The notes: generated from the letters alone by a model not told the origin. Shown: positions 1 to 7,478, counted from the stretch's first letter. The stretch is DNA of 9,048 nucleotides from Candidatus Endoriftia persephone str. Hot96_1+Hot96_2 (GCA_000168735.1 AASF01002167.1:1-9048), one strand, 5' to 3'. Translations and numbers: made by a program.

Positions 1-230
1 GCGGCGCGAATCGCCCTTAGCTTTGTTTGGGTTGGTTGGGGTGCTGCTGGTCTCCCTGCGGGGAGCAGTGGCTATGTCTATTGGCCGGTCGTGCTAATCA
101 TTCGTGGTGACCAGTACGCTGCTGGCGCCTGCTGGTGCTTCTTGCGCGCATCGTCTGTCGCCCTACTGGGCTGAAACGTATTTTTGCGCTATTCCTTCTC
201 TTCGTCAGTATCAGGCTGTTGTTTAGTTAG
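1..230 (+). CDS. TauE/SafE-family sulfite exporter-like permease, C-terminal part (5' end outside window, frameshifted)
   Basis: This is the last ~75 residues of an integral membrane permease. The TauE/SafE family moves anions such as sulfite or organosulfonates across the inner membrane; the substrate here is unknown. Frame 1 from base 1 reads through GLPAGSSGYVYWP, which matches the conserved loop (GLP..S.GYV) of the C-terminal half. The chain continues as VVTSTLLAPAGASCAHRLSP and ends in a hydrophobic helix, RIFALFLLFVSIRLLFS, then TAG at 228-230. The piece LLAPAGA.CAHRL followed by RIFALFLL is the typical family ending. Joining these parts needs one base removed at about 101-102 (TT) and one at 174-176 (AAA). 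The tail overlaps the convergent gene at 189-968 by 42 bases. The family call rests on motif recall from a short fragment, so it is fairly but not fully sure. Confidence 0.62.
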
Positions 231-968
231 TGGTTGATCTGGTCTCTGAATGGATGGCTCCAGTGCCGGCTGAGTGACTATTTGAGGCGCTATTTGAGGC
301 GCTATTTGAGGTGAGGATTGGAATGGCGCCTGGCTTGTCGTTTGCGGAAAGTCCGGCAGGGAGATAGGCATGCGGCGGTAGAGCAGGAGTCTGCCCTCTT
401 GGCTACGCATCGCCAAGTTGCCATCATGGTGAGCATATTCGTAGGTTTTTACCGAGTCGGAGCCTGGGACCCGCATATAGACATGCCTGTCGTCGAGGCG
501 GATCTCTCCATCCCGGTGATGTTCTGCATCGGCATAGATACGGAAGTACCCATTGAGAATCAACAGTGCCTCACCGCCGCGCCCCTTCCAGGCCCCGTCC
601 AGAGGAGAACGATAACTGACTGCCGGGAGGCTCTGCAGCGGGGTTGCAGGTGGCGCATAGCCTGACCACTGCCCTGGTACTCTGCCCCCCGGCAGGTTGT
701 TGATGGTGGCGGGATAGCCCGTCCCCCAGGGAGTGGTGTATGGGGATTGCCAAGGATTCAGTGGCCGGAAGGCGCTGTTGTTGTAGGGTAACGCATTGTC
801 GAACGGGTTGCGTTTCTGGTTGTACTGGTTGGCGATCTTCCCCATGGCATCCATCATCGTGATCATGGCGCGCGCCATGGTGTTGGATGCATCGTTCGCA
901 ACTGCTGCCGGGATAGCAAAGAGCAGTGCGAGCATCGTCATAATTGAGGTTATGCTGGGCGGTTTCAT
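189..968 (-). CDS. Secreted protein of unknown function with PQIA repeats
   Basis: Intact 259-residue frame. Residues 1-24 form a signal peptide (Lys2, hydrophobic core MLALLFAIPAAVA) with likely cleavage after AVA, so the protein is probably periplasmic or exported. Residues ~25-115 are rich in Asn, Pro, Gly and Tyr and look disordered. Residues ~118-205 form a compact, probably beta-rich domain: it begins SPLDGAWKGRGGE, has alternating strands (LILNGYFRIY, HVYMRV, KTYEYAHHDG, LLLYRRMP) and a repeated D-G theme. The tail (~206-259) is Pro/Gln-rich with three PQI(A/V) units and ends acidic (DTDEEKE). I recognise no family. No strong Shine-Dalgarno precedes ATG 966-968; only an A-rich AGAAAAAAG is seen. 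It is the only gene here with no apparent frameshift. It is transcribed away from rsd and converges on the TauE/SafE gene. Confidence 0.8.
   Translation of the reverse strand: MKPPSITSIMTMLALLFAIPAAVANDASNTMARAMITMMDAMGKIANQYNQKRNPFDNALPYNNSAFRPLNPWQSPYTTPWGTGYPATINNLPGGRVPGQWSGYAPPATPLQSLPAVSYRSPLDGAWKGRGGEALLILNGYFRIYADAEHHRDGEIRLDDRHVYMRVPGSDSVKTYEYAHHDGNLAMRSQEGRLLLYRRMPISLPDFPQTTSQAPFQSSPQIAPQIAPQIVTQPALEPSIQRPDQPLTKQQPDTDEEKE
275..310. repeat. 12-bp tandem repeat, three copies, coding for PQIA units
   Basis: Two exact copies of GCGCTATTTGAG (287-298 and 299-310) follow one diverged copy, TGACTATTTGAG (275-286). On the minus strand each unit codes for four residues of the PQI(A/V) repeat in the secreted protein's tail. 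The unit length is a multiple of three, so slippage would change repeat number without breaking the frame. Confidence 0.85.
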
Positions 969-1036
969 CGCTTTTTTCTGTCTGTCAGGAGTTGTGGGGG
1001 GGAGTTTAGATTATGCTGCCTGCTCTTGTAAGCGGG

Positions 1037-1054
1037 AGCTAATGATGGTTAGCT
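1037..1054. promoter_or_regulatory. Perfect 6-bp inverted repeat between divergent genes (possible operator)
   Basis: AGCTAA (1037-1042) and TTAGCT (1049-1054) are perfect reverse complements separated by TGATGG. The site lies in the 265-base region between the secreted-protein start (968) and the rsd start (1234), 69 bases upstream of the former. There is no T-run after it on either side at the right distance, so a regulator-binding site is a better guess than a terminator. A G7 run lies nearby at 996-1002. Function is inferred from position only. Confidence 0.3.
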
Positions 1055-1107
1055 ATATCAACCAAAAAAACTAGGTATTTCGGTAGGTTTCGTGGGAATG
1101 GGCTGGT

Positions 1108-1137
1108 TTGTTCTCACCATGCTGAAGACTATTTATA
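1108..1137 (+). promoter_or_regulatory. Candidate sigma70-type promoter for rsd
   Basis: TTGTTC (1108-1113) could act as a -35 element and TATTTA (1130-1135), within TATTTATA, as a -10 with a 16-base spacer. It lies about 100 bases upstream of ATG 1234. The match is moderate and this is only a candidate. Confidence 0.3.
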
Positions 1138-1233
1138 CCCATTGAACAGCGGATCTGTTGGGTCGAATGGCGGGTGGGCTGTTTTGAGCAGCGCTCGGCA
1201 GCTGACGAGCAGAGAGGAAGAGGCGAGGTGACT

Positions 1234-1684
1234 ATGAGCACTCAGCAACAGGCGACGGCGGAGCGGCGCACCGGCACCCAGGGAATGATCAACAACCTGA
1301 TGGAGGAGCGGCGCCAGATGTTGGTGCTGTTCTGCCAGGTGGCGGGTCTGGAGCCCTATGCACGTACCGAGTCCCTGGAACAGTTGCTACAGAATTTTTG
1401 TCAGGTTCTGGTGGACTATACGGCGTTCGGTCATTTTGAGGTGTTTGGCAAGATCAGTGACGGTACTGAACGGCGCAGTCAGGTGTTGCACGTTGCTGAA
1501 GAGATCTATCCCGGTTTTGTCGAGGCCACCGAGACTGCCGTGGCGTTCAACGATAAATACGATATTTCAGACCATGCGTTGAGCTTCGATCACCTCTCTG
1601 AAGATATGTCACTCCTGGGGGAGTGAGATCGCGATTCGCATCGAGCTGGAGGATCGTCTTATTGCCACTATGCTGGCGAGATAG
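1234..1684 (+). CDS. rsd: Rsd/AlgQ-family regulator of RNA polymerase sigma70 (frameshifted near 3' end)
   Basis: Rsd/AlgQ proteins are small helical cytoplasmic proteins that bind the housekeeping sigma factor and affect its competition with alternative sigmas. The sequence has the family core LLQNFCQVLVDYTAFGHFEV at about residues 50-70, closely like AlgQ (LQNFC.VLVDY.SAGHFEVY). Later it has an AVAFNDKYD segment like AlgQ's LQFNDRCD, and a C-terminal ELEDRLI like AlgQ's ELEDCLI. As read, the frame stops at TGA 1624-1626, just before that last helix. Removing one G from G5 at 1617-1621 gives LGSEIAIRIELEDRLIATML and a stop at 1682-1684, making about 149 residues against 158-160 for E. coli Rsd and AlgQ. 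Start 1234 is chosen for its GAGG at 1225-1228, 5 bases upstream; an in-frame ATG at 1174 would add 20 residues unlike the family. A separate promoter for the downstream gene suggests it is not a strict operon. Confidence 0.83.
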
Positions 1685-1719
1685 TCCACACCGAGCAGGG
1701 CTGAGGCAAAGCTATTTGT

Positions 1720-1725
1720 TATAAT
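1720..1725 (+). promoter_or_regulatory. Perfect TATAAT -10 element upstream of the cyclase-like gene
   Basis: TATAAT lies 95 bases before the proposed start at 1821 and 36 bases after the rsd stop. No good -35 box is seen at 16-18 bases upstream, so an activator-dependent or extended-type promoter is possible. Transcription would start near 1732, at the edge of the palindrome at 1734-1745. Confidence 0.4.
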
Positions 1726-1733
1726 CGTCCTTG

Positions 1734-1745
1734 ATTCCATGGAAT
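1734..1745. promoter_or_regulatory. 12-bp perfect palindrome at the likely transcription start (possible operator)
   Basis: ATTCCATGGAAT is a perfect palindrome that begins 9 bases after the TATAAT element, so it covers the expected initial transcribed bases. A repressor bound here would block initiation. Its role is inferred from position; short palindromes also occur by chance. Confidence 0.3.
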
Positions 1746-1780
1746 TTGCTTTCACTGGAGTGGGTGTCCGGCTTTTTTAT

Positions 1781-1808
1781 AGACCTCAGGAAGTTAAGGT
1801 CTCTTTTT
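1781..1808 (+). terminator. Weak hairpin plus T5 in the leader of the cyclase-like gene (possible attenuator)
   Basis: AGACCT (1781-1786) pairs with AGGTCT (1797-1802) around a 10-base loop, followed at once by CTTTTT (T5 at 1804-1808). The arrangement resembles an intrinsic terminator, but the stem is only 6 bp with three G-C pairs. It could end rsd transcripts, or attenuate transcripts started at the TATAAT upstream. It sits just before the GAGGA ribosome-binding site at 1809-1813. Confidence 0.3.
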
Positions 1809-1820
1809 GAGGACTGCTTC

Positions 1821-4398
1821 ATGTTTTCGGGAAAAAAGCGAGGCAATGGGTTAACATCTCCAGACGTTTGGAATGTTCGGGGCGATGGGAGCACGACTGA
1901 ACAAATTTTTTCACTGGCAACCGGAGAGGGAGGTCTTTTTAGAACCTCTGCACCGGTTTGCGCGTCCTGCAGTACGCTTTGACCGTCTGCAGATTGGCAT
2001 CGATAACAAGCATATCGATGTTGCTCTCAGTCCAAAGGTTCTGAGTTCCGCCACTGAACTGGTGCGGCGTATGGTCCACGAGGACTTGGCCGCCAACGGT
2101 TGGGGCGAGCTGGGGCTGGAGCCCACCGCAAAAGATTTCGATGCCTTCCGGGAAATCTACAGCGGCTTGATGGAAGTCGCCGTCGAGCGGGTGCATGATC
2201 GGGTTTCCGCGCCAGAGGTCATTCAGCTACTCCATCTGATCCTTCTGAAAATGCTGCTGGAGATGCCAGGGCGCGCCCTGGAGAACTTCCGCAACCAGCT
2301 GCAGCTGGATGCGGAAGGTTTCGCCACCCAGCTATCTGGCCGCAATCTGGAACTCCATGAAAGGCTGGTTGCACTGGCTAAGCTGGAGCCTGGGGTGCGC
2401 TATCGGACGCTGCGCCGGATTTTCAAAGTGGTACAGCGGCTAGAGTCCACCAACCTGCGCAAGTTGCGTAAATCAGTGCTAGGCGTCTCTTGGGATATCC
2501 CCAAACTAGTGCTGTTCAATCCGCTATTGCATCTGTCGGGGTTCAGTTGTGAATCCCAGTTCATGAATCACTACCCGCTGCTCTGTATCGATGAGGACGA
2601 GGAGAACTACTTCGCTCTGACCAACCGCATTCTCTGCGAGCTGTTTGGGGATTATCTGCCAGGCTGGGCGATGTCAGTGGCTGTACCAGCGCGGCGGCCC
2701 GACGGCAACAGTAAGCTGCAGAATGGTGCCTTCAACAGTTTTCTGGATGGGCAGCGACTGCTGGAACGGGCGCTGCAGAAGGAGGAGTACACTGGGCCCT
2801 CGGTCTCCTGGCTGGATGCACCGGATAACATCACAATGTTGATTCATCCGGTCAGGAGTGGCTGGTTTCTCTCGGATAAACCGTCTGATGAGGAGACCAT
2901 CGTCCCCTGGCTCGACCCACACTGGCCGGAGTTTCAGCAACGCATCGGGACAGAGCTGTTCCAGCGGTTCATGAAGGCAGGTATCACTCGGCGAGCGATT
3001 GCTGGCTACCGTACCCCGCGAGTCTATCATCAGCTTGAGGGCCGGGTTCCGGTTCGTGAGGTCTATAACTATCTGGCAGGGACCATTCCCCGTCGTAGGC
3101 TGATGCGCCGGATTGCTGCCACTTCACCGAACCTTGATGCGGGAGAGACGATCAAAACCCTTGATATGGTTTCCAATCATATCCGGCGTATGTCTACGCT
3201 ACGTCAGCAAGAGTATGTGATCCGTTATCTGCGGGATTTCCTCAGTTTTCGCCGGGATCTCAAGCTCGCCTATTTTGCCAATCAGTTGATGAGCCAGATA
3301 CGCTTGCTGACGGTGCCGGAGGAGATCAAGCTCTCCCGTGATAATGGTTCGCTCTACGAATTTCCCCTGCGGGCGGAGGTGGAGCCGGAGGGGCAGAAGA
3401 TCCGCTCGCATGTCATCCTCAAGGCGGATGTCAGAGGCTCAACCGAGATCACTCGCCAGTTGCTAGCGAATCGCCTCAATCCGGCGACTCACTTCAGCAT
3501 GAATTTTTTCGGACCGATTACCAAGCTGCTGGGAGATTCTGGTGCGCAGAAGGTTACTGTCGAGGGTGATGCGCTGATCCTCACCATCTTCGACTATGAT
3601 GGGGCATCCCTGCAATCGCTGGCGGTCGCGAACGCCTGCGGTCTGGCGCGTAAAATTCTCTCAGTGATGGATACCCAGAATACGCAGAACCGGGTGCACG
3701 GCCTGCCAGAACTCGAGTTGGGGCTTGGTATGGCCTTCAGTAACGACGCGCCGGCCTACCTTTATGACGAGCGCCGCCAAGATCATGATCTCCCCCGGCG
3801 ATCAATCAGGCCGACCGGCTCTCCTCTTGTTCTGCTGAGTTTGCGCCGCAGTGTGCACTGGAAACACCCACCAAGGGAACCATCGGGGTGTGAGGTGTTA
3901 ACCCGGAGCAGTCCGGAAGATGCCAAGCCGAAGTTGCTGCGTTACAACGTGAATGGCATCGAGCTCGATTCGCCGGCATTTCTCAAGCTGAAGTCAGAGC
4001 TGGCGCTGCATCGGGTGCGGATCAGGGACAAGGCAGGTAACCCCCAGTTACTATCATGTGGGACGGTATCTCGACCGGCTCGGAGCGACGCATTGGTTGG
4101 TGGTTCAGGGAGGCGCCGGTCATCGGTTTGGGAGGGAGATGTGACCGGTGACCTGGATCCGGAAGGGCGTCAGTTCTATGAGGTGATCACCAATCCGAAA
4201 GTGATCGGCGCGGGTACGTTCCAAGTTAAGCACCAAGAGCCGGGTGGCGAGTACCGGCACATCTGGGCTAATACCCCGTTCAACTCTCCTGATCTGAGGT
4301 CTTGGCCGATATCGGCCGGCTCCAGATCTCTGGCAACTGCTCCGGGGTATCGCCCAGGCGGTGAAAATAGATCATGGTGTAGGCCATCACCCGCTTGA
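1821..4398 (+). CDS. Class III nucleotidyl cyclase-like protein with long N-terminal region (frameshifted)
   Basis: The main frame opens at ATG 1873, giving MFGAMGARLNKFFHWQ. A better start is ATG 1821, with GAGGA at 1809-1813 seven bases upstream; removing one G from 1879-1882 joins it to the main frame. About 500 helical, Leu/Arg-rich residues of no recognised family come first. A cyclase homology domain follows, with HVILKADVRGSTE (metal-binding Asp, codon 3427-3429) and VTVEGDALIL (second Asp, 3568-3570). After repair comes RRKIMISPAINQADRLSSCS, whose NQADR fits the transition-state N...R motif. The usual substrate-selecting Lys before GD is not at its normal place, so ATP or GTP use, or even activity, is open. 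About 150 further residues form an extra C-terminal domain. Repairs in the domain and tail are one base each at 3777-3778, 3792-3796 (C5), 3885-3888 (G4), 4041-4045 (C5), 4108-4110 and 4130-4132. As read, the frame ends at 4398, 119 bases inside slt; the true stop is more likely TAA 4269-4271 or TGA 4295-4297. Confidence 0.75.
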
Positions 4399-6273
4399 GA
4401 TACTCACGAGTCTCGCTGAAAGGCACTGTTTCAATCCAGACATCCGCCGGTTGTTCCTGGCTGGGCAGCCATTGCGCCACGCGGTGGGGACCTGCATTGT
4501 AGGCGGCGGTGGCAAGAATCGGATTCCCCTGCATCTTGCGAAATACGCTGTCGAGGTAGCTGGCACCGAGGCGAATGTTGGTCTCCGGCTGGTACAACTC
4601 GTGCTTGTTCATCAGGCGCTGCCCCTGCCTTCTGGCAACCGCTTTGGCAGTGAAGGGCATCAACTGCATCAGGCCCAGCGCGCCGGCGCTGGAGCGTGCG
4701 TCGGGGACGAAGGCGCTCTCCTGCCGCAGGATGGCGAAGATCCACGCGGTCTCAAGATTGAGTGCTTCTGCCTGTTGGTTGATCAGGCTGCGATAGGCGA
4801 GGGGGAAGCGCAGTTCAAGATCGTTCCAGTGGCGGATCTTCGCCAGAGTGAAGATCGTCTGGGATGGCCACTCCCACTGTCGGGCTAACTCCGCTGCCAC
4901 CAGCAGCTGTGAGCGACTGGCCCCGCGCAGGGCAAAGTTCCACTCCCGACGCGCCTCGAGATGACGCCCCAGTATCTTAAGCTCCCGGGCTCGTTGCATG
5001 CCGGGCAGATGGCTGAGTCTCGCCAGCTCAGCCTGATCCACTTGTAACGATTCATGCTCCATGTTGAGTGGATTGCCGAGCCTGTCGGAGGCGAGAAAGC
5101 CATAGTAACTGCGGTTCTTTGCCAGATCCTTTAGCAGTTTTCACGCCCTTCTTTTCCTGGCCAATTTCAATCAGTGGCGCGCGCCATCCAGTAGCGCCAG
5201 CGTTGTTGCTGCTGCTCAGGCTGTGGCAGCTGTCGGATGGTGCCGATGACCCGCTCCCAGTTGTGTCGTTCCAGGGCAATGCGCGAACTGCTTGTCGGAG
5301 AGTGTGGGGTCGAGTTTGAGACTTGGCTTGATTGTTTCGAAGAGTGTCTCAAGACCATCACCAGGCTGTTTGGCCAGATGAGTGGCGAGGGTGCGGATAA
5401 CACTGAGCTTCTGCTCGTCGCTATAACCGGGGTGCTTGCGTTCAGCCTGCCAGAGCATGAAGGCCCGCTTCGGGTTGTGGCGGGCGAGGCGTCGGATCCC
5501 ATGGGCGAGGATGGCGTTGCGATAGGGGTGTGTTTTCTTTAGATAGGGATGGTTGATGAGGCGCTGAGGTTTGTGGTGGATCTCAATCCAGAATTCCACC
5601 CAGGGGGCGCTCATCTTCGCTGAGGAATCGCCGCAGATAGCGGGTCAGACGGATCTGGCCGGCGTTCATGGCTAGTTCGATGCGTTGCCAGGCCAAGTCC
5701 TCATCCAGGAGTCCAGCTTCCTGCCAGGCTTTGAAAACCGGGTTACCAAGCCCTTGGGGCGGGAGCGGCCGTGGAGCCAGATATCTTCTACTTTCTGGAA
5801 TGCTTGTGCCGATTGGCCGGTTTCGATCAGAGCCCTGAGACGATGGCAGCGAAGCGTTATGTTGCCGTCAGATGGGGTGGAATAGTCGAGATACTGCTGC
5901 CATCTGTTGTTTTTTGCCAATAAACGCAGCCATCTGTTGCGCAGTTGTTCGCTCAGAGGGGTGTCGGTGAATTCTGCCAGAAAGCGCTGGACTGCGGCAG
6001 CCGGATTGCAAGTGCAGGGAACGCTGCAGTTCACTGTATTTGAGATAGGGGTAGAGTGGATAGTCTTTGAGTTGCTGCTTAAGTTGTCTGTAGCGGCTCA
6101 TCCGGCCGGCCTTCAGGGCGGCTTCGGCTGCAATAAAAATGCTGCGCTGTTCGTCGTTTGCCGGCGCTTGCCGGATCCCTTTGGCTGGCAGGTGCTAGCA
6201 GGGGCAGGAGTAAAACGAGGGTCAGAGCGATTCTGGATCCACCCGTAAAAAAGGGGAGGTGCTTGAGACTCAT
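4280..6273 (-). CDS. slt: Soluble lytic murein transglycosylase, Slt70 type (multiple frameshifts)
   Basis: Slt cleaves the MurNAc-GlcNAc bond of peptidoglycan in the periplasm, forming 1,6-anhydro-MurNAc. The locus spans ~660 codons, close to E. coli Slt70 (645). A signal peptide (MSLKHLPFF..., core IALTLVLLLPLLAPASQ) starts at ATG 6271-6273, with AAGGA seven bases upstream. It is followed by the helical superhelix: LKAGRMSRYRQLKQQLKDYP, then RNRWLRLLAKNNRWQQYLDY, then HHKPQRLINHPYLKK, then RIALERHNWERVI. The linker region reads KNRSYYGFLASDRLGNPLN. The intact last 260 residues hold the SLT domain: AILRQESAF with catalytic Glu (codon complement 4718-4720), GALGLMQLMP, NIRLGASYL and AAYNAGP. 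Repairs of one base each are at about 6177-6182, 6005-6030, 5756-5759, 5751-5753, 5603-5607 (G5), 5286-5287, 5176-5177 and 5138-5141. It converges on the cyclase-like gene and diverges from the DUF4442-type gene. Confidence 0.92.
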
Positions 6274-6280
6274 CGCATTT

Positions 6281-6285
6281 TCCTT
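6281..6285 (-). promoter_or_regulatory. Ribosome-binding site that sets the slt start
   Basis: On the minus strand AAGGA lies seven bases before ATG 6271-6273. It supports this start and so the signal peptide. Confidence 0.6.
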
Positions 6286-6376
6286 GCCGGGGTGGCTATG
6301 GGAGGAATGATTCCGTTCATCATTTTGTTGATGCTGGCCGGTTAGCGCTCTTCTTTCCCTAATAGTAGATAACAGA

Positions 6377-6413
6377 GATCATCTGCCCCAAGGGTTGAGT
6401 ATCGGAGATGATC
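6377..6413. promoter_or_regulatory. 8-bp inverted repeat between slt and the DUF4442-type gene
   Basis: GATCATCT (6377-6384) and AGATGATC (6406-6413) are perfect reverse complements, with 21 bases between. Their centres are 29 bases apart, close to three helical turns, so two regulator subunits could lie on the same DNA face. It lies about 105 bases upstream of slt and about 105 bases upstream of the gene at 6516. A further GATCAT is at 6444-6449. A regulatory role is inference. Confidence 0.35.
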
Positions 6414-6417
6414 AGAT

Positions 6418-6434
6418 CCAGTCTGCTAGACTGG
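6418..6434. promoter_or_regulatory. 7-bp perfect hairpin in the divergent intergenic region
   Basis: CCAGTCT (6418-6424) and AGACTGG (6428-6434) pair perfectly around the loop GCT. No T-run follows on either strand, so a simple terminator is unlikely. It lies four bases from the inverted repeat at 6377-6413, making a compact block of dyad symmetry in the spacer between slt and the gene at 6516. Confidence 0.4.
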
Positions 6435-6515
6435 TGCAGCCGTCGATCATTCTTTCCTGAAGAACCCATGAGATTTGGGCGGATCTATTTGCCTTGTTGA
6501 GTGATATAAACAGAT

Positions 6516-6977
6516 ATGACGCGTAGTAAACTGCTGAGTGGGTCACACAATTCACCTGAACGGCGTCTCGAGCGCTTCGCCCCGTTCCACAGCATGGGGG
6601 TAAAGGTTTTAGAGCTGGGACGCCGGGGGACGGGATGCGCGTATCCTGCTGCCGCTGAATCGACATAACTGCAATCCCTGGCGGAAGTATGTTTGGTGGA
6701 GCGATAGCGGCACTGGCGGATCCGGTTCCAGCGCTGGCCTGCAACCGCATCTTTCCTGGCTATTCGGTCTGGACCCGACAGTTGCAGATCGATTTCCGTC
6801 GTCCTGGAGTGGCGGATCTTGAGTTGCGGTTCGATTTTCCTCCTGGGATTGAAATGCAGATCGGCGAAGAGCTGGAGCGCATAGGGCCGGAGTTCCCCGC
6901 TGTTTGAATTTGGTCTATACCTGCCTGGCGGTGAGATCTGTGCCTGGGTCCAGAATCGAGTTGCGATGCGCTCTTAG
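6516..6977 (+). CDS. DUF4442-type (hot-dog fold, thioesterase-like) protein, frameshifted
   Basis: After three one-base repairs (G5 at 6625-6629, AA at 6685-6686, C4 at 6895-6898) the locus reads as ~153 residues, the usual length for DUF4442 proteins. Visible parts in order are: MTRSKLLSGSHNSPERRLER; FAPFHSMGVKVLELG; DARILLPLNRHNCNPWRSMF; GGAIAALADPVPALACN; FPGYSVWTRQLQIDFRRPG; DLELRFDFPP; and FEFGLYLPGGEICAWVQNRV, with TAG at 6975-6977. The sequence LPLNRHN...MFGGAIAALADP followed by VW....IDF..PG is what I recall of the family. Hot-dog relatives hydrolyse acyl-CoA or bind it, but no substrate can be named. ATG 6516 has no clear Shine-Dalgarno, and a TATAAA at 6505-6510 would give an almost leaderless transcript. 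The next gene begins 52 bases downstream on the same strand. No unbroken frame longer than 72 codons survives, so ordinary gene calling would miss it. Confidence 0.68.
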
Positions 6978-7029
6978 TAGCAGAGCGGGCTTGGTGGATC
7001 GAAATAGTTATGATCAGAAGAGGAATAAG

Positions 7030-7469
7030 ATGAGTAATATCGACAACGGTCTGGATATGGAACTGAGCAGTGGGCATTGCGGCTTATGAGACGAAGTTTT
7101 TCGATCGGGCAGTCAAGCCTCCTGGTCGCCCTTGGCGGAGGAGGGTAATCCAGAGGCCCAGTACCGCATGGCGATCATGGCCCAAAATGGGTTAGGTATG
7201 GTGGTGAATGAGCTGATGGCCTACAAAAATATGAAAGCGGCGGGCAGATGCTGGGCACCGGCATGTCGCAGCACGGCCTGGGCTTCATGTATCTTGAGGG
7301 CGAATGCGTCGAGAAGAACGAAGAGAAGGCGGTCTTCTGGTTTCGGAAGGCGGCTGAGCAGGGGTTAGCTGGCTCCCAGGCAACGCTCGGCATGCTCTAT
7401 AAGGAAGGCCGGGGGGTGGAGAAAAATCCGGAGGAGGCGCGGCGCTGGTACAAGTTGGCCCGGCTTTGA
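7030..7469 (+). CDS. Sel1-like repeat (TPR-related) protein, frameshifted
   Basis: Sel1 repeats are paired-helix units used in protein-protein contacts. The repaired chain begins MSNIDNGLD with AGAGGA at 7019-7024, five bases before ATG. It then reads IAAYETKFFDRAVKLLSPLA, followed by EEGNPEAQYRMAIMAQNGLG and NELMAYKNMKAA. Two clearer repeats follow: HGLGFMYLEGECVEKN with AVFWFRKAAEQG, and SQATLGMLYKEGRGVEKNPE with ARRWYKLARL, then TGA at 7467-7469. This matches the Sel1 pattern (AQ..LG..Y..G.GV..N...A..W..KAA). Repairs needed are one base at 7072-7074 (GGG), one each at 7118-7119 and 7124-7125, and two at 7242-7244. It is about 145 residues with three repeats and no signal peptide or membrane segment, so probably cytoplasmic. 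It may share a transcript with the gene at 6516. Its stop is nine bases from the stop of the convergent PilZ gene. Confidence 0.82.
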
Positions 7470-7478
7470 TGAGTGATT

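Noticed and set aside
318..665. Plus-strand open frame of 115 codons
   Set aside because: It lies antisense within the well-supported secreted-protein gene, has no ribosome-binding site and reads as low-complexity antisense of the beta domain.
4361..4888. Plus-strand open frame of 175 codons
   Set aside because: It is antisense to the SLT catalytic domain of slt, whose motifs (RQES, GLMQ, AYNAGP) fix the minus strand as coding.
5237..5542. Plus-strand open frame of 101 codons
   Set aside because: It is antisense to the conserved helical part of slt in high-GC sequence, where such shadow frames are common.
6412..6750. Minus-strand open frame of 112 codons upstream of slt
   Set aside because: It overlaps the repaired DUF4442-type gene on the other strand, has unlike-protein composition and no recognisable motif.
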